14,447 nucleotides of DNA, taken from Rhodobacterales bacterium 34-62-10 (lineage in GTDB: Bacteria; Pseudomonadota; Alphaproteobacteria; Rhodobacterales; Rhodobacteraceae). This document shows, piece by piece, positions 1 through 11,614 of this stretch. How positions within the stretch are numbered: the first letter of the stretch is position 1; the number at the start of each line of letters is the position of its first letter. Below the pieces are notes generated by a model. The model saw only the letters and a program-made list of their open reading frames with translations. It was not told where the DNA came from and did no database searches. The stretch is taken from NCBI GenBank assembly GCA_002282555.1, contig NCJR01000016.1, forward strand, positions 1 to 14,447, written 5' to 3'. Made by a program: the position numbers and the translations under genes.

Positions 1-1157
1 GCGTCAATCGCGCGGTCCAGCATGTCGCGGCTCAGCGCTGCGGACATCTGGGTGCGGATACGGTCCTGTCCGCGCGGCACGACCGGGAACGAAAACGCTG
101 TCACGAACACCCCCTTTTCATGCAATCGCGCCGCCATATCGCGCGCCAGCTTGGGATCGCGCAGCATCACCGGGATGATCGCATGCGCGCCCGGCAGCAA
201 CTCGAACCCCAGCGCGCCCATCCGCGCACGGAAATAAGTGGCATTCTCCCACAGGGTCGCGCGCAGGGCATCGCCTGCTTCCAGCATATCAAACACCTTA
301 AGGCTTGTGGCGGCGATCACGGGTGCCAGCGTGTTTGAGAACAAATAAGGGCGCGAGCGTTGCCGGAGCCAATCAACAACCGGGGCACTGGCTGCCGTAT
401 AACCGCCCGACGCCCCGCCCAGCGCCTTGCCCAGCGTGCCGGTGATGATGTCCACCCGGTCCATCACGCCGCAAGCCTCGGCTGTGCCGCGCCCGGTGGG
501 GCCGACAAAGCCCACGGCGTGGCTGTCATCGACCATGACCATGGCGTCATACTGCTCAGCCAGATCGCAGATCTGCTCCAGCTTGGCCATATAACCATCC
601 ATCGAAAAGATCCCATCCGTGGCAATCAACCGATGCCGCGCGCCGGAGGCCGCCTGCAACTGCGCCTCAAGATCGGCCATATCAGAATTGGCGTAGCGCA
701 GGCGCTGCGCCTTGCACAGGCGAACGCCGTCGATGATGCTGGCATGGTTCAGCGCGTCCGAGATGATAGCGTCCTCTGGCCCCAGAAGTGTCTCGAACAG
801 GCCGGTATTGGCATCAAAACAGCTTGAATAGAGTATGGAATCCTCCATCCCCAGAAAACCCGCGATCCGGGCCTCCAGCATTTTGTGCTCTTCCTGCGTG
901 CCACAGATGAACCGCACCGAGGCCATGCCATAGCCGTATCGCTCCAGCGCCGCGCGTCCCGCTTCGATCAGATCGGGATGATCGGCCAGCCCCAGATAAT
1001 TGTTGGCACACAGGTTGATGGCATGACCGTCGCCTTCCAGAACCACTTCGCCGGATTGGGGCGAGGCGATGACGCGTTCCACCTTATACAGCCCCTCGTC
1101 GCGCAGCCCATCCAGCCGCTCCGCCATGTCCTCGTCAAACCGATCTGCAGCGCGCAT
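1..1157 (-). CDS. kbl: Glycine C-acetyltransferase (2-amino-3-ketobutyrate CoA ligase), 3' end outside window
   Basis: PLP-dependent enzyme of the alpha-oxoamine synthase family; it splits 2-amino-3-ketobutyrate with CoA into glycine and acetyl-CoA, the second step of threonine degradation after threonine dehydrogenase. The frame is open from the start to the left edge (385 codons). Seen in it: CANNYLGL near residues 50-57, the [10 protein letters not shown] block at 79-88, the cofactor-binding DDSHAVGF at 210-217, and GTLGKALGG with the PLP lysine near residue 244, the same position as in E. coli Kbl. The family is about 395-398 residues, so roughly ten residues are cut off. Two consecutive ATG codons (1160 and 1157) follow an AGGAGG; the second has the better spacing (5 bases). 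The partner gene tdh is not in the window and may lie beyond the left edge. Upstream on the same strand is hyuA, 82 bases away. Confidence 0.95.
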   Translation of the reverse strand, partial: MRAADRFDEDMAERLDGLRDEGLYKVERVIASPQSGEVVLEGDGHAINLCANNYLGLADHPDLIEAGRAALERYGYGMASVRFICGTQEEHKMLEARIAGFLGMEDSILYSSCFDANTGLFETLLGPEDAIISDALNHASIIDGVRLCKAQRLRYANSDMADLEAQLQAASGARHRLIATDGIFSMDGYMAKLEQICDLAEQYDAMVMVDDSHAVGFVGPTGRGTAEACGVMDRVDIITGTLGKALGGASGGYTAASAPVVDWLRQRSRPYLFSNTLAPVIAATSLKVFDMLEAGDALRATLWENATYFRARMGALGFELLPGAHAIIPVMLRDPKLARDMAARLHEKGVFVTAFSFPVVPRGQDRIRTQMSAALSRDMLDRAID

Positions 1158-1162
1158 CATGT

Positions 1163-1168
1163 CCTCCT
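1163..1168 (-). promoter_or_regulatory. Shine-Dalgarno of kbl
   Basis: Perfect AGGAGG on the minus strand. It lies 5 bases from the ATG at 1157 and only 2 from the ATG at 1160, favouring 1157. A further in-frame ATG at 1175 lies upstream of this site and would place the ribosome-binding site inside the gene, so it is unlikely to be used. Confidence 0.8.
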
Positions 1169-1195
1169 TCAGCATTCATCTGGGTAGCATAACAC

Positions 1196-1209
1196 GGTCC
1201 TGTCGGACC
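1196..1209. repeat. Small inverted repeat between hyuA and kbl
   Basis: GGTCC, four-base loop TGTC, GGACC. A 5-bp perfect stem in the 82-base gap between the hyuA stop and the kbl start. No T-run follows on the minus strand, so it is at best a weak terminator, an RNA-stabilising hairpin or an operator half. It may also be chance. Confidence 0.3.
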
Positions 1210-1239
1210 CTCATCCCGGTTTCACCGTTCCGAAAATAC

Positions 1240-3249
1240 TCAAGTCGGGTCGACTGCCACACGCGGACGGCCGCTGGCTTCGACAGTCAGGATTGCCTCG
1301 ATGAACACTTCCCGCGCTTCGACCTGCGCGCGCCTTATGTCGCGCTGGCTGGTTACGTGGATATCGCCTGCACCGGCAGCCTTGGCCTCTGCCTCGGCCT
1401 CCAAACGCAGTGACGTTTCAAGCCGCGTCATTGCGTGATCCGGATCGGTAAAATCCTCCGGCCCCGTCTCGAGATGAACTCTGTACTTCCCCTCGGAAGG
1501 CGCCGTAACAATCCCGCTTTTCCGGAAGGTCACCTGTCCCACAACCGCCCCAATCGCATTGGCCACGCCCGCATGTTCCGGCAGGATCATACGCGCATTC
1601 AGCCGCGCACCCACAGCTGGATAATAGCTAGAGGCCGAGGCACCCAGTCCGATCACATCCACCGCAAGCCCGGCCTGCAGGGCAATCAACCCGCGATGCC
1701 CGGACAAGGCTTTCTGCATCAGAGGATGGCGCGCCAAATCGGTAGGCGGCGCATCGAATGCCTGCTCTTCTTCTGCAAAAGCAGTCTCTAATAAGGCTAA
1801 AACTGTCTGGTGCGTCAGTTGATCGACGATCATCTGCGCCAATGCGACGGCGTCCCGTGCCAGAACCTCGCCCGCTCCAGTCCGTCTGCGCCCGAACAAA
1901 AGTAGCGCTTTCTCTGCAGCGGCGCGGTCCCAATCCGTAAGCCCGCCAAGAACATGACTGGCATCCGACGGGGTCACCCCGGCCACCTGAACAAGCCCGC
2001 GCGTGATCAGGCGATGCAAGGCCTGCCCTTCAATCCGCGTTTTCAAAACCGCGCCCAAAGGATGCACGTCGTTGCCGATCCGCTCCAGCAAAGCCATATC
2101 GCGGTCGGCCACCCCCCCGGCATCGATGCCGGGGACGGGTCGAACAAAGCGGCCGTCATATTCGCCTGGCACCGCGCTACGCAACTGGGCGTCCAATGCG
2201 TCATGTACGACAGTCGGTGCATCCCGCGCGATCAGGCTCACTGGCAGAAGACGCCTTGGTCCAAGGGTCACGCCACCTTCCAACCCATCGGCGACAAAAT
2301 GCACCTCACTATCGCCGCCAAGACCGTGTGTCCGCATGGCGACCGCCTCAACCATCGTGCGGTAGGGTCCGACCTGAGCGCCGTTCGGGTCGATTGCGGG
2401 TCTACCCTTGCGTAAAACGGCAATATCCGTGGTCGTACCGCCAATGTCCGAGACCAAGGCCTCCTCTGCTCCGGTCAACCAGCGCGCACCCACGATACTG
2501 GCCGCCGGTCCGCTAAGGATTGTCTCAATCGGCCGCGCCTTGGCCTGCGCCGCAGACATCAGCGCCCCGTCACCACGCACCACCATCAACGGGGCGTGAA
2601 TGCCGATTTCAACCAGAACATCTTCGGCCCGCCCGATCAATCGGTGGGTCATCCCGATCAGCCGCGCGTTCAACACTGCGGTCAATGCCCGTTTCGGCCC
2701 GTTCAAGCGTGCCGACAGGTGATGTGAACAACTGACGGGTCGGCCTGTTGTCGCGGTAATGATATCTGCCGCATGGTTCTCATGCGCGGGGTTGCGCGTG
2801 GCAAACTGCGCAGCAACGGCAAAGCCGGACACGCCGGAAACAGTCTCTAACCAAGCCTGAAGCGCGCTCACGTCAAGGGGCGCGCTTTCGGAACCGGCAT
2901 GACTGTGCCCGCCTTGCAGAACAAGAACCGGGTCTCCTCGCAGTGCTTCGGCCAGACCATGCGTTTCAAGATCACGGGCAGCGAATCCGATATAGACCAG
3001 TCCAACACGCCCACCCTGCCCTTCGACCAAGGCATTCGTGGCCAGTGTTGTCGACAACGAGGCCATCGCGACCTCTCCCGGCGCCACCCCAGCTTGCCGC
3101 AGAACCGCGCGCACCGCTTGCCCGATACCGACAGCAAGATCAGCCCGCGTCGTCAGCGCCTTGGCACTTGCAATGACTTCGGTCTCGTCTCGGATCAGGA
3201 CGGCATCGGTATAGGTGCCGCCCGTATCTACACCCAGCAGCAATGCCAT
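1240..3249 (-). CDS. Hydantoinase/oxoprolinase family protein, HyuA-like ATPase subunit
   Basis: 669 residues from the chosen start. The HyuA/OplA family belongs to the ASKHA (actin-like ATPase) fold and uses ATP in opening or carboxylating cyclic amides or ketones (N-methylhydantoinase A, 5-oxoprolinase, acetone carboxylase beta). Visible motifs: phosphate-binding GVDTGGTYTD at residues 6-15, STTLATNALVEG near 65-76, LSGPAASIVGA near 245-255, and the second phosphate-binding DIGGTTTDIAV near 268-278. Length fits a stand-alone HyuA (about 650-700) and not a fused 5-oxoprolinase (over 1200). These enzymes usually need a HyuB-type partner, and none is encoded next to it here, so the substrate cannot be named. 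ATG 3249 is preferred over the GTG at 3270 because GGGAG lies 6 bases before it. It sits 48 bases after queG on the same strand. Family call is firm; the reaction is unknown. Confidence 0.85.
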   Translation of the reverse strand: MALLLGVDTGGTYTDAVLIRDETEVIASAKALTTRADLAVGIGQAVRAVLRQAGVAPGEVAMASLSTTLATNALVEGQGGRVGLVYIGFAARDLETHGLAEALRGDPVLVLQGGHSHAGSESAPLDVSALQAWLETVSGVSGFAVAAQFATRNPAHENHAADIITATTGRPVSCSHHLSARLNGPKRALTAVLNARLIGMTHRLIGRAEDVLVEIGIHAPLMVVRGDGALMSAAQAKARPIETILSGPAASIVGARWLTGAEEALVSDIGGTTTDIAVLRKGRPAIDPNGAQVGPYRTMVEAVAMRTHGLGGDSEVHFVADGLEGGVTLGPRRLLPVSLIARDAPTVVHDALDAQLRSAVPGEYDGRFVRPVPGIDAGGVADRDMALLERIGNDVHPLGAVLKTRIEGQALHRLITRGLVQVAGVTPSDASHVLGGLTDWDRAAAEKALLLFGRRRTGAGEVLARDAVALAQMIVDQLTHQTVLALLETAFAEEEQAFDAPPTDLARHPLMQKALSGHRGLIALQAGLAVDVIGLGASASSYYPAVGARLNARMILPEHAGVANAIGAVVGQVTFRKSGIVTAPSEGKYRVHLETGPEDFTDPDHAMTRLETSLRLEAEAEAKAAGAGDIHVTSQRDIRRAQVEAREVFIEAILTVEASGRPRVAVDPT

Positions 3250-3255
3250 CGGCGT

Positions 3256-3260
3256 CTCCC
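3256..3260 (-). promoter_or_regulatory. Shine-Dalgarno deciding the hyuA-like start
   Basis: GGGAG on the minus strand, 6 bases before ATG 3249. The longer reading frame beginning at GTG 3270 would contain this site and has no comparable site of its own. Confidence 0.65.
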
Positions 3261-3297
3261 TTTTATTCACAAGACAGGGTGTAGCCCGCCTCAGCGC

Positions 3298-4347
3298 CTA
3301 TGCCATTCCGTTTGCGTCATGTTTCAGTCGCATCACAGCCCAACGCGCAGCATCCGCAACCTCACCCGCTGGGTCGTCGATCAGATCCTGCGCGGCGTCG
3401 ATAAGAGAAGGGTCATCAGAATTGCCAATCGCGTACAGAACATTACGCACAAAGCGGTCACGCCCAATTCGCTTGATCGGCGATCCCGAGAAAAAAGCAC
3501 GAAAGCCCGCATCGTCCAGCATTGCGAGCTCCGCAAGAGGTGGTCCTTGCAACTCAGGCCGCGCATGATACCCGATCTCCCGCGCCGTGATCGCGAATTT
3601 ATTCCATGGACACACAGCGAGGCAATCATCACAGCCATAAATCCGGTTTCCCATAAGCGGCCGCAGTTCAGGATCGACGGGCCCTTTGTGCTCGATCGTG
3701 AGATAAGAAATGCAACGCCGCGCGTCCAGTTGGTAGGGGTTCGGAAACGCACCTGTAGGGCAGATATCGAGACAATTCCGGCAAGAACCGCAATGATCGC
3801 TCTCCGCCGCATCTGCTGGCAAATCCAGCGTCGTAAAGACCGACCCGATAAAGAACCAACTCCCCAATTGACGGCTCACAAGGTTTGTATGCTTGCCTTG
3901 CCACCCCAACCCGGCAGCCTGCCCTAACGGTTTTTCAGGAACCGGGGCTGTGTCGACGAACACCTTCACCTCGCCGCCTGCCTCAGCAATCAGCCAGCGC
4001 GCAAGCCTCTTGAGCCGCTTCTTGACCAGATCGTGGTAATCCTTGTTCTGGGCATATACAGAGACTGTTCCGGCTGATTTTTGCTTCAGAGCCATCAAAG
4101 GATCAGCGTCGGGTGTATAGCTTTCACCAAGCATGATGACGGAACGCGCATCAGGCCACAAAGCCGCCGGATCACCGCGCCACGCGGTCCGCTCTGCCAG
4201 CCATGCCATCTGTCCGTGATAACCTGCTTCCAGAAAATCGGCCAACCGCGCGGGAACCTGCGGCACGTCCCATGGCCGACAGATACGACATGCGTCAAAG
4301 CCCTCAAGACGCGCCTGCGCGATCAGCCGTTCCTTCAGCCCCTGCAT
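3298..4347 (-). CDS. queG: Epoxyqueuosine reductase QueG
   Basis: Cobalamin-dependent iron-sulfur enzyme in the cytoplasm that reduces epoxyqueuosine to queuosine at position 34 of GUN tRNAs, the last step of the pathway. 349 residues from the chosen start. Features: [20 protein letters not shown] near 96-115, VDTAPVPEK at 131-139 with Asp132 matching the proposed general acid of the family, [10 protein letters not shown] near 147-156, and two 4Fe-4S motifs, [16 protein letters not shown] (Cys186, 189, 192, 196) and [13 protein letters not shown] (Cys239, 242, 246), with Cys212 in the [11 protein letters not shown] block as the eighth likely ligand. The C-terminal part resembles the HEAT-like region of the family. 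An in-frame ATG at 4377 would add ten residues, but it lies inside a repeat-like intergenic element (GAGGATG); homologues as I recall them begin close to MQGLKERL, so ATG 4347 is chosen. The GST gene lies upstream on the same strand. Confidence 0.95.
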   Translation of the reverse strand: MQGLKERLIAQARLEGFDACRICRPWDVPQVPARLADFLEAGYHGQMAWLAERTAWRGDPAALWPDARSVIMLGESYTPDADPLMALKQKSAGTVSVYAQNKDYHDLVKKRLKRLARWLIAEAGGEVKVFVDTAPVPEKPLGQAAGLGWQGKHTNLVSRQLGSWFFIGSVFTTLDLPADAAESDHCGSCRNCLDICPTGAFPNPYQLDARRCISYLTIEHKGPVDPELRPLMGNRIYGCDDCLAVCPWNKFAITAREIGYHARPELQGPPLAELAMLDDAGFRAFFSGSPIKRIGRDRFVRNVLYAIGNSDDPSLIDAAQDLIDDPAGEVADAARWAVMRLKHDANGMA

Positions 4348-4350
4348 CTG

Positions 4351-4420
4351 TAGCCTGCTTCTTCTTGCGAGAAGCATCCTCGGGGGAAGGCCGAAGGCCG
4401 GGGGGCAGACAGCCCCCCTG
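4351..4420 (-). repeat. GC-rich intergenic hairpin element, Rhodobacteraceae type
   Basis: Read on the minus strand, directly after the GST stop: a perfect hairpin GGGGGGC / TGTCT / GCCCCCC (4400-4418), a second hairpin GGCC-TTC-GGCC (4389-4399), then CCCCCGAGGATG and CGCAAGAAGAAGCAGG. From memory, gene ends in many Rhodobacteraceae carry the same order (G/C hairpin, CCCCGAGGATATTT-like block, CAAGAAGAAG), so I call it a family-wide repeat. It may serve as a 3' transcript end or stabiliser for the GST mRNA. It lacks a proper T-run, so intrinsic termination is uncertain. Confidence 0.6.
4400..4418 (-). terminator. Possible terminator or 3' hairpin of the GST gene
   Basis: Seven-bp all G/C stem (arms 4400-4406 and 4412-4418) with a five-base loop, 16 bases after the GST stop. 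No run of T follows on the minus strand. It could weaken read-through into queG rather than stop it, or protect the mRNA end. Confidence 0.45.
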
Positions 4421-4434
4421 ATTCAGACGATACT

Positions 4435-5100
4435 TCAGAAATCCAGATCGGCATAATGGGCCGGAGGCGGAAAGCCCGGCACTTGGTCAGCCAGGATTGA
4501 CCGAAAAGCCGGGCGGGATTTGATGGTCGCATACCAGTCCTTTACGGATTGCGACCGGTTCCAGTCGACATCGCTGATGTAATCAAGTGAAGACAGATGT
4601 GCTGCGGCCGCGAAATCAGCAAGTGTCATCACATCGCCCGCCAGCCAGCGCCGGTGGTCCAAAAGCCACGCCATGTAATCCAGATGAAACTTGATCGCCT
4701 TGGCGCCATCTTTCACGTTGCGACTGTCGGGAAATCCGCGTGACATGATCTTCTTGTTCACCCGCTCATAAAGCAGTTTGGACGTCACCTCATGGTGGAA
4801 TTTATCGTCAAACCACGCCACCAGACGGCGTACTTCGTACCGGTCATCACGGCCGCGGGGCATCAGCGGCGGCTCTGGATAGGCCTCCTCCAGATATTCG
4901 CAGATCGCAGCACTTTCCGACATGGTCTTGCCGTCGATCTTGATGACCGGAACTTTGGCAGCCGGGTTTCGCCTCAGGAAATCAGGTGAAGGCTCCCAAT
5001 ACTTCTCTTCGACCAATTCACACTCGATACGCTTTTCCGCCAGACTCAACCGGACCTTGCGGCAGAACGGGGACAGGGGAACGTGGAAAAGCCGCGCCAT
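4435..5100 (-). CDS. Glutathione S-transferase family protein
   Basis: 221 residues, the normal length for a cytosolic GST. The N-terminal thioredoxin-like domain (about 1-80) has LSPFCRKV with Cys13 at the active-site position, the cis-proline motif KVPVI at 49-53, and the glutathione gamma-glutamyl-binding SESAAICEYLEE around 61-72. The helical C-terminal domain (about 90-215) contains LAGDVMTLADFAAAAHLSSL, the conserved N-capping box region. The SPFC start suggests a Cys-type GST (beta or omega-like), which tend to act in glutathionylation or reductive dehalogenation more than classic conjugation; the substrate cannot be told. It starts 60 bases after the mtgA stop on the same strand, and is followed by a GC-rich hairpin and queG. 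The ribosome-binding site before ATG 5100 is weak. Confidence 0.92.
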   Translation of the reverse strand: MARLFHVPLSPFCRKVRLSLAEKRIECELVEEKYWEPSPDFLRRNPAAKVPVIKIDGKTMSESAAICEYLEEAYPEPPLMPRGRDDRYEVRRLVAWFDDKFHHEVTSKLLYERVNKKIMSRGFPDSRNVKDGAKAIKFHLDYMAWLLDHRRWLAGDVMTLADFAAAAHLSSLDYISDVDWNRSQSVKDWYATIKSRPAFRSILADQVPGFPPPAHYADLDF

Positions 5101-5160
5101 GGGACGATCTTGCCTTCAATTACGGGTTGCCCCCTTGCATGCCTTGCCGCGCGCGGATTT

Positions 5161-5907
5161 TCAATCCTCGAAACAAGCAGCTCGACCGTCATTCGCAATC
5201 AACTGCGCTCCATCTTCGATTATCGCGATCCGGCGACGCTGTTGTGCATTTGGCGAATCTGCCGATCGTACCTTGGGTGCAGGCAGCACCATGGCGAGCC
5301 GCGCAGCCTGTGCCGAGGTCAGGCTTTCAGGTCCAACCCCAAAATAGTGCCGCGCGGCGGCGTCCACGCCGAAGACACCCTCATCGAACTCAGCAATATT
5401 CAGATAGACTTCAAGAATACGGCGTTTGGACCACGTCATTTCGACCAGAGGGGTGATCAGCGCCTCAAGCGCCTTACGCCCCCAACTCCGCCCGTGCCAA
5501 AGGAAAGCATTCTTGACGACTTGCTGCGAGATCGTGGACGCCCCACGGTTCGCGCCTGAGTCGATGGCGGTCTTGATCGCATCCAGATCGAAACCCATGT
5601 GCTGGCAGAAATTCGCATCCTCTGCTGCAACAACGGCCCGCAGCATAACCGGCGCGACGTCATCGGCATCAACCCATCGGCGATCAATTTCGCCAAGATG
5701 GAGTCTTTCTGTCTGCATATAGAGCGTGGTCGGTGGGTTGATGACGCGGTAGGACAAGACCCACAACGCTATCAGAGCGACCAAAGTCAGCACCCCACGG
5801 AATAGCCATCGTTTGATGGTTCGCAGAGGAGAAAATCCCCCCGCGAGAGTCGGGCGTTTCGCGCGTGTTGATTTTGTCTTGCGTGTCACAGTGTCAGCTA
5901 TAGGCAA
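5161..5907 (-). CDS. mtgA: Monofunctional biosynthetic peptidoglycan transglycosylase MtgA
   Basis: GT51 glycosyltransferase that polymerises lipid II into glycan strands on the periplasmic face of the inner membrane, without a transpeptidase domain. 248 residues, as expected for the family. A basic N-terminus (1-35) is followed by one membrane anchor at about 36-53. GT51 motifs appear in order: AAEDANFCQHMGFD with catalytic Glu96, RGASTISQQVVKN at 121-133, GRKALEALITPLVEMTWSK around 143-161, and RRILEVYLNIAEF with the second key Glu166. The only upstream in-frame start after the preceding gene's stop is TTG 5907; no Shine-Dalgarno is obvious, and GTG 5889 is an alternative. The Hint gene upstream ends 24 bases before, in the same reading frame, so the two are probably co-transcribed. 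Confidence 0.95.
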   Translation of the reverse strand: MPIADTVTRKTKSTRAKRPTLAGGFSPLRTIKRWLFRGVLTLVALIALWVLSYRVINPPTTLYMQTERLHLGEIDRRWVDADDVAPVMLRAVVAAEDANFCQHMGFDLDAIKTAIDSGANRGASTISQQVVKNAFLWHGRSWGRKALEALITPLVEMTWSKRRILEVYLNIAEFDEGVFGVDAAARHYFGVGPESLTSAQAARLAMVLPAPKVRSADSPNAQQRRRIAIIEDGAQLIANDGRAACFED

Positions 5908-5931
5908 GCGGCAGCGATTGGGAAAGCCCGG

Positions 5932-6840
5932 TCATGCCACAAGAAGAACGGCTTCGCGCGGCTTGGTGACACTGCGCACGGATTTCCATTTACTGCGCCC
6001 CACGTCCGTTTCCAGTTCGGGGAAAAGCGCCAATATCTCGGCTTTCGTTTCGCTGGCACCGGACATCAGATAGTCACCCGGATGCAGGCTTTCGGTGGCT
6101 GCACCCTCAGCAAAAATCACCTCGTGGCGATCAAGTAGGATGTGGACATAGGTGACACTTTCACAGGGCACCACACGGACCTTGTTGCCATTGATCAGTG
6201 ATTTTGCAGGAACAAGAACTTCACGTTCACCGAAGTACATCTCGGCCCGCCAGCCAGTCATCAACATACGGTGGTTCGGGGATACCAACAGGGTTTTCAT
6301 ATTGCCCTGCGTGTCAGGCATGAAGCGCACTGGCGCAAAACGGCCTGTGCCATCCACCGTGACCTGCCCCACCCAACGGACCGGTCGCATTCCGCTATCG
6401 CGTGTCAGCAGCATGTCACCCGGCTCAAGCGTTTCCACTGCCCGTGCGCCCTTGGCCGTGAAGATCATCGTGCCTGCGACAAAGCAAGGCACAGGCGCAA
6501 GATCAAACTGGGTCGAGATATTCACGAAGGTTGAGAACCAGAATGTCGCGTCGACAAGCACTGATCCGTCCGTCGGCATGAACAGCGGCCCAGCCCCGGC
6601 CCGGTAGAAGGTAACACCGGTGATGGTCGTACTCTGCCCCCCGTTTCGCACCGTAATCGTATCGCCCACCCAAACACTGGTGACGGTAAATCCACCGATC
6701 GTATCAGCTTGCGTAGTACCGATGGAGCCGTTGTCGTTCTGATCGCGAGCGGTCAGGGTGATCGGCTTCAACTTGCTTGCCCGCGTCGGCGGATTGCCGG
6801 GATCCAAGGCATAGAAGCTGAAGCTTGTTTCGGTGGGCAT
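5932..6840 (-). CDS. Hint (hedgehog/intein) domain protein, Hint_2 type
   Basis: 302 residues. The C-terminal two thirds is a Hint domain of the kind common in Rhodobacteraceae: it opens with PCFVAGTMIFTAKGARAVE, where Cys119 is the intein/hedgehog-type nucleophile; then LEPGDMLLTRDSGMRPVRWVG (139-158), SPNHRMLMTG with His190 (187-196), and HILLDRHEVIFAEGAATESL (233-252). There is no terminal His-Asn plus nucleophile, so splicing is not expected; self-cleavage or transesterification at Cys119 is possible. Residues 1-118 are Thr/Gly-rich and look beta-structured (for example TITVRNGGQSTTITGVTFYR); I do not recognise this part and see no classical signal peptide. Related proteins often carry secreted or calcium-binding repeats, which are absent here. 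The upstream region is clearly AT-rich and it probably starts a transcript that continues into mtgA. Domain call firm; biological role unknown. Confidence 0.85.
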   Translation of the reverse strand: MPTETSFSFYALDPGNPPTRASKLKPITLTARDQNDNGSIGTTQADTIGGFTVTSVWVGDTITVRNGGQSTTITGVTFYRAGAGPLFMPTDGSVLVDATFWFSTFVNISTQFDLAPVPCFVAGTMIFTAKGARAVETLEPGDMLLTRDSGMRPVRWVGQVTVDGTGRFAPVRFMPDTQGNMKTLLVSPNHRMLMTGWRAEMYFGEREVLVPAKSLINGNKVRVVPCESVTYVHILLDRHEVIFAEGAATESLHPGDYLMSGASETKAEILALFPELETDVGRSKWKSVRSVTKPREAVLLVA

Positions 6841-6923
6841 TGAGCAACTCTATCAATTTCATGATACTCAACTTTAGCGATAAATTAAGACCAAATTTGA
6901 TAAAATTAGTGTCGAATAAACGA
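6841..6923 (-). promoter_or_regulatory. AT-rich leader with the likely promoter of the Hint gene
   Basis: The only long AT-rich stretch in the window, lying between the gltB terminator and the Hint ATG. Minus-strand blocks such as TTGGTC, TTAATTTATC and GAGTATCATGA could supply promoter hexamers, but no pair has clearly right spacing and sequence. A promoter is expected because the terminator at 6924-6951 would separate this gene from gltB. Confidence 0.35.
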
Positions 6924-6951
6924 ATACTCCGGCAAATAAATGCCGGAGTAT
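6924..6951 (-). terminator. Intrinsic terminator of gltDB
   Basis: Perfect 11-bp inverted repeat: ATACTCCGGCA (6924-6934), loop of six (6935-6940), TGCCGGAGTAT (6941-6951). It starts 33 bases after the gltB stop on the minus strand and is followed there by the T-rich TCGTTTATTCG. The best-formed hairpin in the window. Confidence 0.8.
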
Positions 6952-6984
6952 CAGAGGCTTAATAAAAGTCGCCTTATGGACGAC

Positions 6985-11523
<4,539 letters not shown>

Positions 11524-11552
11524 GGGTTAAACCTTTCATTCTGTGCCGGGTC

Positions 11553-11565
11553 GGGCCAAAGGCCC
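11553..11565. repeat. Intercistronic hairpin 2, gltD-gltB gap
   Basis: GGGCC-AAA-GGCCC, a 5-bp stem with a three-base loop, 29 bases before the gltB start. With the stronger hairpin at 11590-11609 it fills the 91-base gap. Possibly involved in mRNA processing or stability; may be chance in GC-rich DNA. Confidence 0.4.
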
Positions 11566-11589
11566 TGTCGGAAGTATATCTTCTGTCAC

Positions 11590-11609
11590 GGCATGGCGCA
11601 TGCCATGCC
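11590..11609. repeat. Intercistronic hairpin 1, gltD-gltB gap
   Basis: Perfect 8-bp inverted repeat GGCATGGC / GCAT / GCCATGCC, beginning 5 bases after the gltD stop on the minus strand. The loop itself can be read as part of a longer palindrome-like run. No T-run follows, so I read it as an intercistronic RNA structure, not a full terminator. Confidence 0.55.
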
Positions 11610-11614
11610 ACCTG

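Noticed and set aside
360..827. 155-codon plus-strand open frame opposite kbl
   Set aside because: Kbl on the minus strand is continuous and matches the family along its length; the plus frame has no recognisable motif.
2899..3927. 342-codon plus-strand open frame
   Set aside because: It lies opposite hyuA and queG, both with clear family motifs; its translation is rich in Arg, Pro and His with no domain, typical of the antisense strand of GC-rich genes.
4348..4377. Ten-codon N-terminal extension of queG from ATG 4377
   Set aside because: The start lies inside the GAGGAT repeat-like block and the added residues are not typical of QueG as I recall the family.
5893..5936. Thirteen-codon frame (MTGLSQSLPLAYS) overlapping the Hint stop as ATGA
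   Set aside because: Too short to support, no ribosome-binding site; at most a coupling device ahead of mtgA.
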